Source: Hymenoscyphus infarciens
Taxonomy: Eukaryota; Ascomycota; Leotiomycetes; Helotiales; Helotiaceae
Direction: 5' to 3'
Length of the DNA stretch: 64,000 nucleotides
Assembly (NCBI GenBank): GCA_001414345.1
Contig: LLCB01000208.1
Location: 43,788-107,787 of the forward strand
Both the position numbers and the translations under genes were made by a program. Under the pieces are notes generated by a model. That model was not told the origin of the DNA. It saw only the letters and a list, made by a program, of their open reading frames with translations, and did no database searches. How positions within the stretch are numbered: the first letter of the stretch is position 1; each line of letters begins with the position of its first letter. Of this stretch, positions 34,412-45,587 are shown piece by piece.

Positions 34412-35185
34412 ATGCGATCCGCGATATTCCGCCATAGCCAGCAGGCTTTGAGAACACATAAACCTTCAACCCGCCACACCTTCTCGACAGCTCCCTCACT
34501 TACCTCTTTGCCAGTCTCGACCATATGCCAATCATGCAGGGATAAACTCACTCAACCATCCCGCGCAAACATACACCAAAGGCGGTGGCAGAGCACAACC
34601 TCAAATTTTCAATCAACGAACAACGTCCCTCCAAGAGCGAGCGCAATACCCCAAACACACTACGAATTTTTCCCTAAGACGCTCCCACAAGGTCCTCCGC
34701 CCTCAGGACCCTTCCACATCGACCCCCGCGAACTACGGAAAGAATTCCTCCAACTCCAAGCAGTAGCCCATCCTGACCGACACGGAGCGCACCTCAAGCT
34801 CCGCGCAGAAGCAACATCAGCACGAATAAACGAAGCCTACAAAACGCTCCAAAACCCACTATTACGAACACAATATCTATTGAGTCAGAGGGGGATAGAT
34901 GTCGCAGAAGATGAGACTGCGAAAACTGAGGATCCGGAACTGTTGATGGAGGTTCTCGATGCGAGGGAGGAGATTGAGAATGCGCAGGAGGAAGACGAGT
35001 TGGAGGAGATGAAGACGATTAATGATGAACGGATTGCGAAGAGTGAGGAAATACTCGATAAAGCGTTTAGGGGGGATGATATGAAACTTGCGGCGGCGGA
35101 GGCGGTCAGGATGAGGTATTGGGTTAATATTAAGGAGAGCCTCGATGGGTGGGAGAAGGGGAAGCCGGTTGTTCTTGTGCATTGA
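34412..35185 (+). CDS. JAC1: Mitochondrial J-protein co-chaperone of Fe-S cluster biogenesis (Jac1/HscB)
   Basis: Single exon, 257 aa. The first ~60 residues are rich in Arg, Ser, Thr and His with few acidic residues, a typical mitochondrial targeting sequence. The J domain covers about 82-155 with the invariant H-P-D at 120-122 (A-H-P-D-R-H-G). The C-terminal HscB oligomerisation domain (about 165-255) shows E-L-L-M-E-V-L-D-A-R-E-E-I-E and ends with the helix R-M-R-Y-W-V-N-I. Jac1 brings the scaffold Isu1 to the Hsp70 Ssq1 and stimulates its ATPase during cluster transfer. Length and layout match the family; an upstream cysteine pair (C-Q-S-C at about 39-42) recalls the N-terminal cysteine segment of animal HSCB, but only two Cys are present. 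Confidence 0.95.
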   Translation: MRSAIFRHSQQALRTHKPSTRHTFSTAPSLTSLPVSTICQSCRDKLTQPSRANIHQRRWQSTTSNFQSTNNVPPRASAIPQTHYEFFPKTLPQGPPPSGPFHIDPRELRKEFLQLQAVAHPDRHGAHLKLRAEATSARINEAYKTLQNPLLRTQYLLSQRGIDVAEDETAKTEDPELLMEVLDAREEIENAQEEDELEEMKTINDERIAKSEEILDKAFRGDDMKLAAAEAVRMRYWVNIKESLDGWEKGKPVVLVH

Positions 35186-36014
35186 GAATTTCGAGATTGG
35201 TATGTATTGTATGGAAATATTTTGGGGAGGGGGAATATGGCATGTAAAGATACCCAATATGAAAATCTAGTCGATTTGGAAAAGCTGGACATCTTCCTTT
35301 GACATTCTCAGGAAATTCAATCGCTACAAAAGGCTCTCAGGACTCCGAGCATTGTAACAACAATGCAAGCTTTGGATATGGTTATATTTTCTCTCCATCC
35401 ACCCTTTTCCTTGAATAATAGCGTATCTTGATTCGCAAGTGATATGTTCACTCGGTAAAGAAAATTGTTCTAAACACTTGAAAGAAATAGAAGCTATGGA
35501 TCAACATTTGACGGTAGAAATGTCAAGACTTCTTTTGCTATTTAGTTTGATCATTTCTATTGTCTAAGACATTTTGAGATAAAATAGATTATTATACTCG
35601 AAGAAGAATAAAACTTTAGCTTTCACTCTACCAAGCACCCAAACATTTAGAAATGTGTAAATGGAGTCAATAATAATCTAAAAGGGAAATATAATAAGCT
35701 GTAAGTGAGGTTATGAAACATTGAAGTCGGTACCCGACGGCATCTGGAGCCGAGTTTGTTTCTAGAAACAGGGGCCTTCAAAATGACGGAGGACAACAGG
35801 GATCTGGGGAATCTTTTCAATGAAACTTCCTCCTTCACAACGACCCCCAATTCAGTGATTGTTTTCTATCCCGATTACCAATTGCTATTCTCACCTACTA
35901 AATGTACCAAATGGCACTCCGAATTCCATAACACCTACAACCGCTACCTCGTGGGCCTCAAGGCCACAAGGCCACAAGGCCACGCTCCCCAATTTCTGCC
36001 AAAGAGCCTCAACC
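35186..36014. other. Intergenic between JAC1 and PTC7
   Basis: No gene seen. A 10-bp triplication (AAGGCCACAA-type) at 35948-35975 sits just upstream of the PTC7 start. Confidence 0.5.
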
Positions 36015-37268
36015 ATGGCCACATCTCTGCGCAACGTCGCGATCGCAACACACCGAGCCACTATTGCGCCAGTCGCAACTCTCACTTCCAGTGTAGCTCC
36101 CCTACATATCCCAATAGCGAAATACTCTACATCGCGACGTCCAAACTCACTCGCATATCGACAAACCTCCCGAACATGTCAGAAAATACGAGCTCCATCC
36201 CTCCCCTCCCTCACCAGGCACCTCCATGCATCACGAACCCTACAATCACCCCCCAAATTCTCCTACGGAATCTCCTCCTCCTTCACTGCCAAAGACCGGC
36301 GCTTCAACCCCGCGAAAAACGTCTTCAATTTCAACCCCTACAGCCACATCCTCGCGCGTCGGAAAGATAAATCCACACGTCCCGACAGCGGGCAAGACGC
36401 CTTCTTCATCTCCCGCGTGGGAGAAAGCTCCGACGTCGCATTCGGGATTGCAGATGGTGTGGGAGGATGGGTAGATTCAGGTGTTGATCCGGCGGATTTC
36501 TCGCATGGATTTTGCGATTACATGGCTCATGCTGCGTACACACATAAACCTGAAGCTGGGAAACCGAATTTAGGCGCGAGGAGTCTGATGCAAAAGGGGT
36601 ATGAGGATATCTGCGATGATGGGAGTGTGAGGGCTGGGGGGAGTACAGCTTGTGTTGCTATTGTGAGGGAAAGCGGAAGGCTTGAGGTTGCGAATTTGGG
36701 GGATAGTGGGTTTGTGCAGTTGAGACGGAATGCGGTGCATAGCTCTTCGGAACCACAGACTCATGCTTTTAATACGCCGTATCAGCTGAGTATTATACCG
36801 AAGAAGATGAGGGCGAGACAGGCGGCGTTTGGGGGGACGCAACTTTGCGATTTACCCAAGGATGCTAATGCGAGCCAGCATGAGGTGAGACATGGGGATG
36901 TGTTGGTTTTTGCTAGTGATGGGGTTTGGGATAATTTGTCGAGGCATGAGGTTTTGAAGATTGTTTCGCGGATCATGGTTTCGGCGAGGGCTTGGGTACA
37001 TACTGAGAAGGGAATCGATGTTGGAACCAGCATAAGCAGTTTCATTACAGCGGATGATGGGAGTAGTGGTGCGGAGGAAATACCTCCTTTACAGAGCTTT
37101 TTGGCTGTGGGGATTGCACAGGAAGCGAAGATGGCGAGTATGAACACGAAACTCGATGGCCCTTTTGCAAGGGAGGTCCAGAGGGAATACCCTAATGAGA
37201 ATTGGCGTGGTGGCAAGGTAGACGATATTTGTGTTGTTGTGGCGGTTGTGTGTGAAGAAGGGAAGTGA
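36015..37268 (+). CDS. PTC7: Mitochondrial PP2C-type protein phosphatase Ptc7
   Basis: Single exon, 417 aa from the ATG at 36015. The frame stays open upstream to 35859, but 36015 has a good context (AACCATGGCC), and translation from it begins directly with an Arg/Ser/Thr-rich mitochondrial presequence; this start is therefore preferred. The PP2C domain covers about 110-415: D-S-G-Q-D-A at about 134, G-I-A-D-G-V-G-G-W with a metal-binding Asp at about 155, G-G-S-T-A, N-L-G-D-S-G, A-S-D-G-V-W-D-N and D-D-I-C-V-V-V-A. These supply the conserved acidic metal ligands. In yeast, Ptc7 dephosphorylates Coq7 and promotes coenzyme Q synthesis. Base composition changes in the gene (CA-rich 5' part, TG-rich 3' part), but the frame is unbroken. 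Confidence 0.95.
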   Translation: MATSLRNVAIATHRATIAPVATLTSSVAPLHIPIAKYSTSRRPNSLAYRQTSRTCQKIRAPSLPSLTRHLHASRTLQSPPKFSYGISSSFTAKDRRFNPAKNVFNFNPYSHILARRKDKSTRPDSGQDAFFISRVGESSDVAFGIADGVGGWVDSGVDPADFSHGFCDYMAHAAYTHKPEAGKPNLGARSLMQKGYEDICDDGSVRAGGSTACVAIVRESGRLEVANLGDSGFVQLRRNAVHSSSEPQTHAFNTPYQLSIIPKKMRARQAAFGGTQLCDLPKDANASQHEVRHGDVLVFASDGVWDNLSRHEVLKIVSRIMVSARAWVHTEKGIDVGTSISSFITADDGSSGAEEIPPLQSFLAVGIAQEAKMASMNTKLDGPFAREVQREYPNENWRGGKVDDICVVVAVVCEEGK

Positions 37269-39083
37269 AGATAAATTCCCTCTTCTCTATATTTTGCTCT
37301 TGGGGTATAAGACAGGAGAGACTGCGACTTTGTATTATGAGAAAGAAGGCTAAAATAGACAGGAGATCAGTGGCATACGGTATGTCCGTTTAGACGGTTT
37401 TGGTTTTGAATCCAGCTTCAGTTGTACATATTTTCTACAAATCAAAACTTGATGGCTTCTTTTTCGTGTTTCTATTTCTGTTTAAGTGGGGGCTACTACA
37501 GACTTCAGTCCTTTCCCATCTTTCTGCTCGACGCCAGCAAAAAATGCCTTCAAGAATCTGGCTCTCCCCTTCTACAGCTAAAATCTCCAATACTATCACA
37601 TCATATTCTTTTCAGCAATTACCTTCTCGTTGTTTCATACTGCTGGTACCTTTTTGAAACATGCTTAAGTCTAGGCGATCAATTCTAGCAAAAATTGTCT
37701 CAGTCTCTCAGTCTTTGGCTTTTGGTACTCCATCAATCTCACCAAAAGTAACCCAGTTATCATTCGGGCAGAAAAGAGGGCAGAAAAGAGTCAAAGAACG
37801 GGGTAAACCGGAGTGGCTAAAGGCACCAAGTGCTTTTAGGTACCACGAGGGTGATTATCTCCTTTTTTTTTTAGAAGTGGACCAGAAACACCTTGGCGAC
37901 TGACATTCATTAGAGTTTTCTTCAATCTCTTTATGCTATGGAGGAGACGACGGGAAGAGCCACAGTTGTGAAGTTGCAGACGGTACGAGAAGGGTCTAAC
38001 TCAAGCTCTCCGAGGCTACCTTGAGGGCATTTCCTGTCTCAAAATCCATGCCACTTAAGCTTAGTTGGTAGATGAAGACTCCTTCCTTTCAAGGCAGACA
38101 TGGAATAGGCGCCAGCGATGCCTTGCTAACAATCTAGATAACTACTATTGTCTCAGTGCTGAGCGCTGGGAGTCTAAAAATAGCACGGAGCCCCTCGCAG
38201 CCTCGCTTATTTTAAGGGCTCAAGAAATCCGCGCGAAAGTAACACGCAAGCCCCGTAAACCAAGATTTTCGCAAAGTAATGAAGATATTTGAGAGAGAAT
38301 CTGATTTGTCAGGTATGAATCTGAATCCAGCACCTCTCTATCACCTCTCTATCGCTCCACCAAATACTCCTCTCCGTCACGCAACTCCGGCCTCCCGAAA
38401 ACAAAACTGTGTACAGGGATACAAAGCACCTACTTACATACACCCACCTCTTTAGCGTTGGGCGTAAGTGTGGCCGCATGGCCAGAGTCACGGTGTCGCG
38501 GGAGGAGGATCTTATGATAACGTGAGTTTAGGCGCTGGGAGCTGGAAGCTGGAGGGTGTGCGCGAATGGGAGGAGGATCTAAGGCAGCGAGGTGTAAGGA
38601 GGGGAGTTGGGTGATGGTGTATAAGCTGAGTCAACTAAGTGGAAAGTCGTGGAGAGACGAAGGGGGTGTCATTCGCTTACGAAGTGAGTTTCTCGAGTGG
38701 ATCGTTGTTTGTTGGCACTTGGAGAGGCCTGAAGAGAAGAGGTGTGGAAGAACGAGTTGCTCTTGGATGACTATTGAATGTTGATAATAAACTCAATGGT
38801 GATGAGAAGGACTTTGTCACTCGGTAAGTTTCTAGAAAATAGAATATCCCAATAAAAGATCTCTTAGTGATGAGATATGAATTGCATCCCAAGAGTATAA
38901 ACTAAACAATAGGGTATCTCTACTCCCTTCCCAAGTCAAAACAAACAAATCAACGCTCAAAACTCCAATCCATGCTTTTCCATCTCATCATAAACCCCAG
39001 GTTCGTAAGCCCAAACATTACATATCATTATAAACTAGAAACCAACTCTCAACACCCATGATCCCACACCAACTAACAACTCA
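37269..39083. other. Intergenic, no supported gene
   Basis: 1.8 kb. Open frames at 37400-37903, 38065-38292 and 38566-38784 have no family features, no signal peptide and no splice-supported continuation. GAGGGCAGAAAAGAG-type short direct repeats are at about 37770-37790. Confidence 0.45.
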
Positions 39084-39711
39084 TCAACTCATCGTCTTCG
39101 GACAAGGTTGTCCCTTTCCTCCAGAAGGCAACAGAGTAGCGGTCACGCCTCCAGCACTACAAGTGCATAATCCATCACTGTTCTCCAAACTATTGTTCGA
39201 GCAACTCAGAGCTGGAGCGCCTGTAATCCCAGGCGGTAAACTGTTCGTTGACGTAGCTAGGATTTGCGCATTCACACTCTGTGCCGATTCAGGAACGGAA
39301 ATTGATCTAGGACATGCATTTCCGGCTCCGCCTGGGGGTGTGATAGTTGTTGTGTACACTCCGACGTTGCAGGTGCAGATCCCGTCACCGTCTTCGAGTG
39401 ATGGGTTGGTGCAGTAGAGGCGCCTTTTTGGTGAGGGTGTTATTGTTGGGGTTTGTGATGAGGATGAGAGGGTTACTGTGAAGGTGGGGAGGTTGGATGG
39501 TGATAAGTTTGTGTTTGCGTCTTTCGTTGAGGATGATGCTAGGGGGTCTGTTAGTTGTGAGAAGGATATGAGTGCTGATAGAAGACTTACCAGCTAGTTT
39601 TATGCCTTGAACACCTGTGCCTTGAACCGTGATGTTCGATCGTGGGATGAGAAGAGCTGAGGTACTGGATATGAAGAGCAGGACTCGGGATGATGTTGTG
39701 AGGAGTTTCAT
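39084..39711 (-). CDS. Small secreted protein with two cysteine-rich repeats
   Basis: Two exons, 39711-39591 and 39547-39084, with a 43-nt intron (GTAAGT...CTAACAG). They sum to 585 nt and encode 194 aa. The ATG at 39711 starts a signal peptide of about 20 residues (hydrophobic core V-L-L-F-I-S-S-T-S-A-L-L). The mature part is rich in Ser, Thr and Pro and holds two related repeats of about 37 residues in the last half, each with C, then D-G-(I/L)-C-T-C, then a P-(P/S)-G-G-x-G-x-x-C-P end, so four cysteines per repeat. The family is unknown to me. Small size, secretion and paired Cys motifs fit an apoplastic or wall protein, possibly effector-like; this is inference only. Confidence 0.8.
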
Positions 39712-41168
39712 CTCGTTGGAGATCTCCGCCGGGAAGATGTTCGTGGAAAAGAAATTGGACGAGAAGAAATAGAATCCTAAAACCCAAACCCGAAGCAAGA
39801 AAGAAAAAAGACGAAAGGCGTAAGTTGACTGGAGAAAGACGAAGACGATACCGAAGACTTGATTACAGACCGAGTATGAGAAACCAAAGAAACGAAGTGA
39901 CCAAGGAAAAAAGAAACAAAGCAGAAGTATATGGTCGGGTGTGTAGAAGAAGAGTATATATTTAGAAAGGAAGAAGGTTGTGCAGGATATATCGTCAACA
40001 AGGTCGTGGAATCTTCCACGGGCCACCTGTACAACGGCCTTGGAACAAATCCTCCGACAGAGACACTATCTGTACTTGACATAACCATGTACTAGAGAGC
40101 CTATTCATGAACAGCGACAGGCCCACGTACATAGGTCAAAAATAAGGGACCCTCGCTTGAGGAGCCTCTCATTTCATGGCTGGGACGTCTATTTCCTTCA
40201 ACACCAGCGTTGGCACGATAACCTTAACACCTGTAGGGCGTCTGTAACCGGGTTGACATCAGAATGATGGCAGTATTTACTTCAAAATCCATCATCGCGT
40301 TCCAACCTGAACTCACGATAGCCTATCACTTCTCAGACGCAGCGTCAAGCGTGTACGGTCCCCCGGCTACCGAAACCCCCTCGTGGAAATAAACAATCTC
40401 CTCGCCTCTCTATTGGTTCTCTCTTCAGATGAACCAAGTTGCTGGCGCGATACCTGGGTATCGTGGCAATGTTCTTCAGCATCCCAACTCGGCGACTCGC
40501 TGTCGATTGGTCAGTCACGATGTTTCAACATGGAAGATGTATTTTTACACTCGTTGGCTTCATCGCGCGGCAAACGGAACGATGACCTAGGGTACGCGCC
40601 AGCAAAGAAGCGGTCGCTGGTGTGAGGCTCTCTGAGCTATTGTTGGTGGTGAGAGGATGGTGTGCCGCTTTCCAAGCGCCGACCAAGAAATTGGGATTTC
40701 TATTTTTGGAAATTGTGATCACATGACATATCTTTTTAAACTCAGTTACTTTAGGCTGAATGGATTTGAGGTTTATATGAGCCTAGTGTTTTCCGTTCAA
40801 TTTACCCTTTTGCTCACTTCCTATTATGATAAAAGGATATTCGCCGAGAAAGGGGCCTTCCGCCGTAAGCGAGTATCGGAAACCGCAGTAGAAAACAAGA
40901 TAAGAACAGTACTCGATAAACGTGTTCCGTTTTTAATTCCTTTGTAAGGTACTAGGGACTATCCTTCAATAGCCTTGTTTACATACATGAAATATCTACC
41001 AAATGTCCCCCTTGCCAGCTTTCAGTCCCTTTGGGACCAAATTTTGGGATTTATTTCAACAGAAAAAATCCCTCAAATCTGGTGCTTCGCAAAGAAAAGA
41101 AAACAATATTCCTCCATCACCAGCAAAGAATCACTTGGAAAAGTGCCACTTTCATCGCCGAGGCAAAA
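39712..41168. other. Intergenic, no supported gene
   Basis: 1.45 kb with the promoter of the secreted protein and the 3' flank of the leucine-rich protein gene. Open frames at 40383-40947 are not supported by any family or splice evidence. Confidence 0.5.
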
Positions 41169-43751
41169 TTATGAGGCAATAGTGCCAGAACAAATATCAC
41201 GGAAAACTTTGCGTAGTTCAGGATCCTTTAAAGCATCTATGAGCCATTTGTTTTTCTTTCGGGATCTCTTTTCCATTTTCCGACGTTGTATTCTTTCCCG
41301 CTCGGCGAGTTCCAAACGCTCATCTTGATACCGTAGACATGATTCAACCTCCTCCATGCCACAAACTCCAATAGGGTACTCGATGGAGGTGGATTCATCA
41401 CGGCGATAAAAGTCTTGATAGATGCGAAGAGTACCGAGTCGATCCTTCCATCGAGACAAAATTTGTTGTTTTAGTCTAGGATCAATAACAGATCGGCTGA
41501 GGAAACCCTCGATGTCCTCTTTGATGACCCTTTTCTCTGAAGTTCCTCCTTTTTCCATACGTGAAGCACCTCCAATTGATTTTGACTCCATACTCAAAAA
41601 GGCATAGCGTAAAGCTGGTGAACGTCTATTTCCTCCCCATCGATCTGGAACCTCAAGAACAATCATCAATGTCCACTCTCCGGGGGTCAGCTGCTTTGGA
41701 AGTGCTGGGCCACCGCTGTACAACTCGGGAGGAATTGGACGGATTTTGTGTGGGTCGTCGGCGGATAACTCTCTGGTTAAACAACATCCCAAAGGTTTTC
41801 GAATGTTAAGATAATCATTGGATTGGACAAATTCCATGGCTTCGCTTGATCCAACATAATGCAGAAATTCAGTGATGCTTGAGAAAAACGCGGAGGAGGG
41901 CATGTTGGTGCCATTTAGGTGTAACGAGACGCCAAAATTTCGAGAACAATGCAATAATTTGTCAACGTTGAGTCCTCCGTCCGATGTCCGAGGGTTTTCG
42001 CTCAAGTCATACCTGGAGTCGAGCCCAATGACAATTACTTGAGAGACTGGGAGTGGCAAATAACTGAGTGGGTTTTGTTGACCTTCATCGCATTGTTCGT
42101 ATTCTTGCTCATCTGCCTCGTCTCCTTGAGCATTTAGGTCTTTGTTTTGGCCTTTTTTGTCGGTCTCGTCGGCCCCTTCGTTGTCTTCACGCCCTTCTCC
42201 TAACTTTTCGTCTCCCTCTTCCTCCCCTACCTGGTTTTCCTCGTCACTCTCGCCTCCCTCGCAACCCTCCTCTTCGTCTGAATCCGAGTCAAGTTCAGGG
42301 TTTGGCACACCTGTGAAAGGAAGCACCAGCAACGCAGTGTCAAGAAAGTCGGTAATTTTGGATCCCCTCAAAAGGCCAAGTTTAGTTTGCAGTGAAATTT
42401 GTGGAGTATTGAGGAGATAAAGGGTGGACAAGTCTGGGTAACGGACGAGTATCTTTTGCAGCAGTTTATCGGTTAGATGTTTGTTTCCAGAAAGGTTCAA
42501 TACTCTCAACTTTGATAGTTTCGACGGGCCAGAAAGTAGAATATATTCCACCTCCTCCTCAGTAAGCTGGAAAGGACATAGATCAAGGATCGTTTCATTT
42601 TCAAGGGTGCCTGCAAAAAGCCTAATGGCGCCTGGTGAGGGTCTACCGGTGTGTGGAGCAAGAATGGATGGACAGGAGTAAAGTTTTTCTTTAACTGTTG
42701 GCCAGAAATCGGAGAGAACTCCAGCAGTCTAATGAAGATCAGAAAGTCAGCATCAGAATCCCGGACAATCAAAACCCCAGCTTTCCCACTTTCCCAAACC
42801 CCCTTGAGCAACCACTTTCGATTATCACGGTTAATTCCGGACGAGCAGTTCTTTAACAAACAATAATTCTCAACAACTTCAGGCAGAGTAAACAACAACT
42901 TACTTGAAAGGCAAGATCGAACTCGTTGGACGAGGAGGAAAGGAGTTCTTCAAAGAGTCTATCCATCGAAGTTCGTTTAAGGGTCGTTGATTTTTTCGTG
43001 GTTAGATCGACATTCCCCAGACTTGAAGAGCCTTAAAAGTAAGCAAGTTTCCAGTCAAGAGAATAGAAAGCAGAGGAAACTTACCATCATCGCCATCATT
43101 GCCATTATTGTTATCATGGTTATTGTCGCCATCATCGAGTGGAAGAGCTTCCTGCCAGCATCGGCGTGGCCAGGCGCTCTCGAGTGCTTCAACATCGAGA
43201 AGTTCGTGATCAAGGATACTTGTGCGATCATTGCGGCCGTAGAGATATTGACCCGAGGTAAGTGGTCTCATTTCCACCGACTCATCATCTGCGTCCTCGA
43301 ATTTTACAAAAGCGTGACGCACTCGTTGTAAATCTGTGATGTCGAGCACCGTAATTCCCTCGTCGTTTGCCATCTCATCACACTCCATGTTGAAAGACTC
43401 CACATAGATGTCCTTGGAATACGATTGAGTTGCTGGATTCCACAATGCGCAAGCCGTAAGGCATGTTTGGATATAAGGAAAAGGATCTGCCGAGCTCTCG
43501 ATTTCTTGGAACTCATCGTCTGTTTCACTGTCGGATTCATCGTCTCCCCAAAAAGAGTGTGGAAGGGTTTTGGCGAAGTTTAGCTCGGAAGAGAGAGCCA
43601 GGCGGTTGGATGGGGACTCGAAGATCGCGATGAGACGTTCGCACTTCTGGGTCACACCCTGGTTCATAAGCCATTGTTGATGTATAGCTGCGAGACCGCG
43701 ATAACGGCCATTGATGCACGCGATGACGAATGTCTGGTGAAGCTGACCCAT
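41169..43751 (-). CDS. Leucine-rich-repeat-like fungal protein with acidic linker
   Basis: Three exons: 43751-43085, 43031-42904 and 42728-41169 (2355 nt, 784 aa), with introns of 53 and 175 nt. The start MGQLHQTFVIAC is the ATG at 43751. N-terminal half: a globular region then an Asp/Asn/Gly-rich stretch at about 205-222. Around 335-385 a leucine-rich segment occurs (L-R-V-L-N-L-S-G-N-K-H-L-T-D and L-S-T-L-Y-L-L-N-T-P), the ribonuclease-inhibitor-type LRR pattern. An acidic linker rich in Glu, Asp and Gly follows at about 420-485. The C-terminal third has V-I-V-I-G-L-D-S and a basic coiled tail R-R-K-M-E-K-R-S-R-K-K-N-K-W. No F-box is evident. Function unknown; nuclear or cytoplasmic scaffold is plausible. 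Confidence 0.82.
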
Positions 43752-44140
43752 GATGGCATTGGAGTTGAGAGTCGATCTTGTTGTTGGTTTGTTGAGGGTT
43801 GAAAGTTTCGAAGGTGAAGGCAAGATATCTGTAGCAAACAAAATGACCTCAAGCGAGTTCGCGTAGTACAAGAAAGGTCAATTAGGCACCAGATCACATG
43901 ATGCCAAGACTTAGAGGTTGGTTGTTTTATTCGGAGTAAGGGCGGCGTCGTGGAGCGGGGGTTTGATGTGTTTTCCTATTCAACCCCGCCTAGGTCAGGC
44001 GAGTACTTGTACAAGTATCAACCTCACAAACCCCCCCGCAACTCAATTCACCTTGCATATTCAGATTCTCAGGCTCTCCAATACGAAGCCAAGAAGCGCG
44101 TTATTAATTTGCAAGCAGAACCCCACCCACAACCTCCAAA
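43752..44140. promoter_or_regulatory. Divergent intergenic region, LRR-like gene and RPE1
   Basis: 389 bp between two divergent starts, so it contains both promoters. A short palindrome-like GTACTTGTACAAGTA is at about 44002-44016. Confidence 0.5.
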
Positions 44141-45127
44141 ATGTCTCCTCCCGCCATCATCGCTCCATCAATTCTCTCTGCCGACTTCGCAGATCTAGGA
44201 AAAGAATGTTCAAACACAATTGCACAAGGAGCGAATTGGCTTCATATAGGTATATGCTACCGATTTCATACGAACATCTATTCCCTAGCAACCATGGCTC
44301 GGAACGGCATACCCCGCCTACGTTTGTAGAAATGCTCCGACACAACTGCTAACGGGGTCTATATAGATATTATGGACGGACACTTCGTACCAAACATCAC
44401 ATTCGGCGCCCCAATCGTTACGAAAATCCGAAGCCATGTCGCAAATCCAACAGAGAAGCACGGAAATGGAACATTTGATTGCCATATGATGATTGCAGAG
44501 GTATCTTCGCCCCAACACCTCCATCAGAAGAATTCATGCTAACAATTTTATTCTCACAGCCAAAGAAATGGGTCAAAGAATTCCAAAAAGCAGGTTGTAA
44601 TCTCTACTGTTTCCACTACGAAGCCGCCATCTCGAGTACAGCTGCAGAGAGCCCCGAAGCTACAAGCGATAAGAAGACAACCCCAAAGGAGCTGATTCGA
44701 TATATCCACGATTGCGGAATGTTGGCTGGGATCGCGATTAAACCTGATACGAGTGTTAACGTGTTATGGGATATTTTGGAGAGCACTGATGAGAAGGAGA
44801 AGCCGGATGTAAGAACCCCCTCTTGCTCATGGTCTGGTACACGTTTTCTGATAAACACAGATGGTCCTAGTAATGACAGTCTACCCCGGGTTTGGCGGAC
44901 AAAAGTTCATGGCTTCGGAATTACCAAAAGTCGCCGAGTTACGGAAGAGATATCCAGAGTTGAATATTGAAGTCGATGGAGGGTTAGGTCCTGGAACGAT
45001 TGATCAGGCTGCTGATGCCGGTGCGAATGTTATTGTTGCTGGGAGTGCGGTTTTCGGAGCCAATGATCCTTCGGAGGTTATTGCTAAACTTAGAGAAGCT
45101 GTTGAGTCGAGGAGGACTAAGCTGTGA
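44141..45127 (+). CDS. RPE1: Ribulose-phosphate 3-epimerase
   Basis: Four exons: 44141-44249, 44367-44500, 44560-44808 and 44861-45127 (759 nt, 252 aa). The introns are 117, 59 and 52 nt. The TIM-barrel motifs are all present: [10 protein letters not shown] at about 6-15, [10 protein letters not shown] at about 37-46 with catalytic Asp and metal ligands, H-M-M-I at about 76, T-V-Y-P-G-F-G-G-Q at about 170 and V-D-G-G-L at about 202 with the second Asp, then A-G-S-A-V-F-G. It interconverts ribulose 5-phosphate and xylulose 5-phosphate in the pentose phosphate pathway in the cytosol. The insert at about 100-115 (Ala/Glu/Thr-rich) is a fungal feature. Confidence 0.96.
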
Positions 45128-45587
45128 ACGCGCTCAGGTGGCTGCACCAATAGATGAGATTTTGGCCGAAACCGATTACCGCCTGACAGAAAAGCCTATG
45201 GGAGGAATATATAATGATACCCTTTGTATAAGATCGCCGACGTCAGACACGGTGCTCGGGAAATCCTGCATGATGTAGTATGACCAGAAACCCGTTCTTC
45301 CCATGACAACTTGGCAAGCTGCTGTGCACATCTTGAATCACGGCATTGAAGGAAGGCAAATATAGGTGGGTGTGCTTCCGTTCGATAATTTCTGTAGTCG
45401 TTGCTACATACATCACTATATACGGTCACTGAGCTGGATTGTCCGTAATACCTCAGTGGGTACTTTCTTCACACTACCTAGGTTTTTTCGTCTCTTCAAA
45501 ACTATCTTTATCCTCACAGATATTCGGAGCACCTGGAAAAATCCCTTTCATTTTCTCAAGAAGTAATTTCTCCTCATTCGAATTTAT
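45128..45587. other. 3' flank of RPE1 up to the first MULE
   Basis: No gene seen. It ends with the 8-bp target duplication GAATTTAT at 45580-45587. Confidence 0.55.

Noticed and set aside
38040..38110. tRNA-like word TTAGTTGGTAGA
   Set aside because: It resembles an A box, but no B box or cloverleaf follows.
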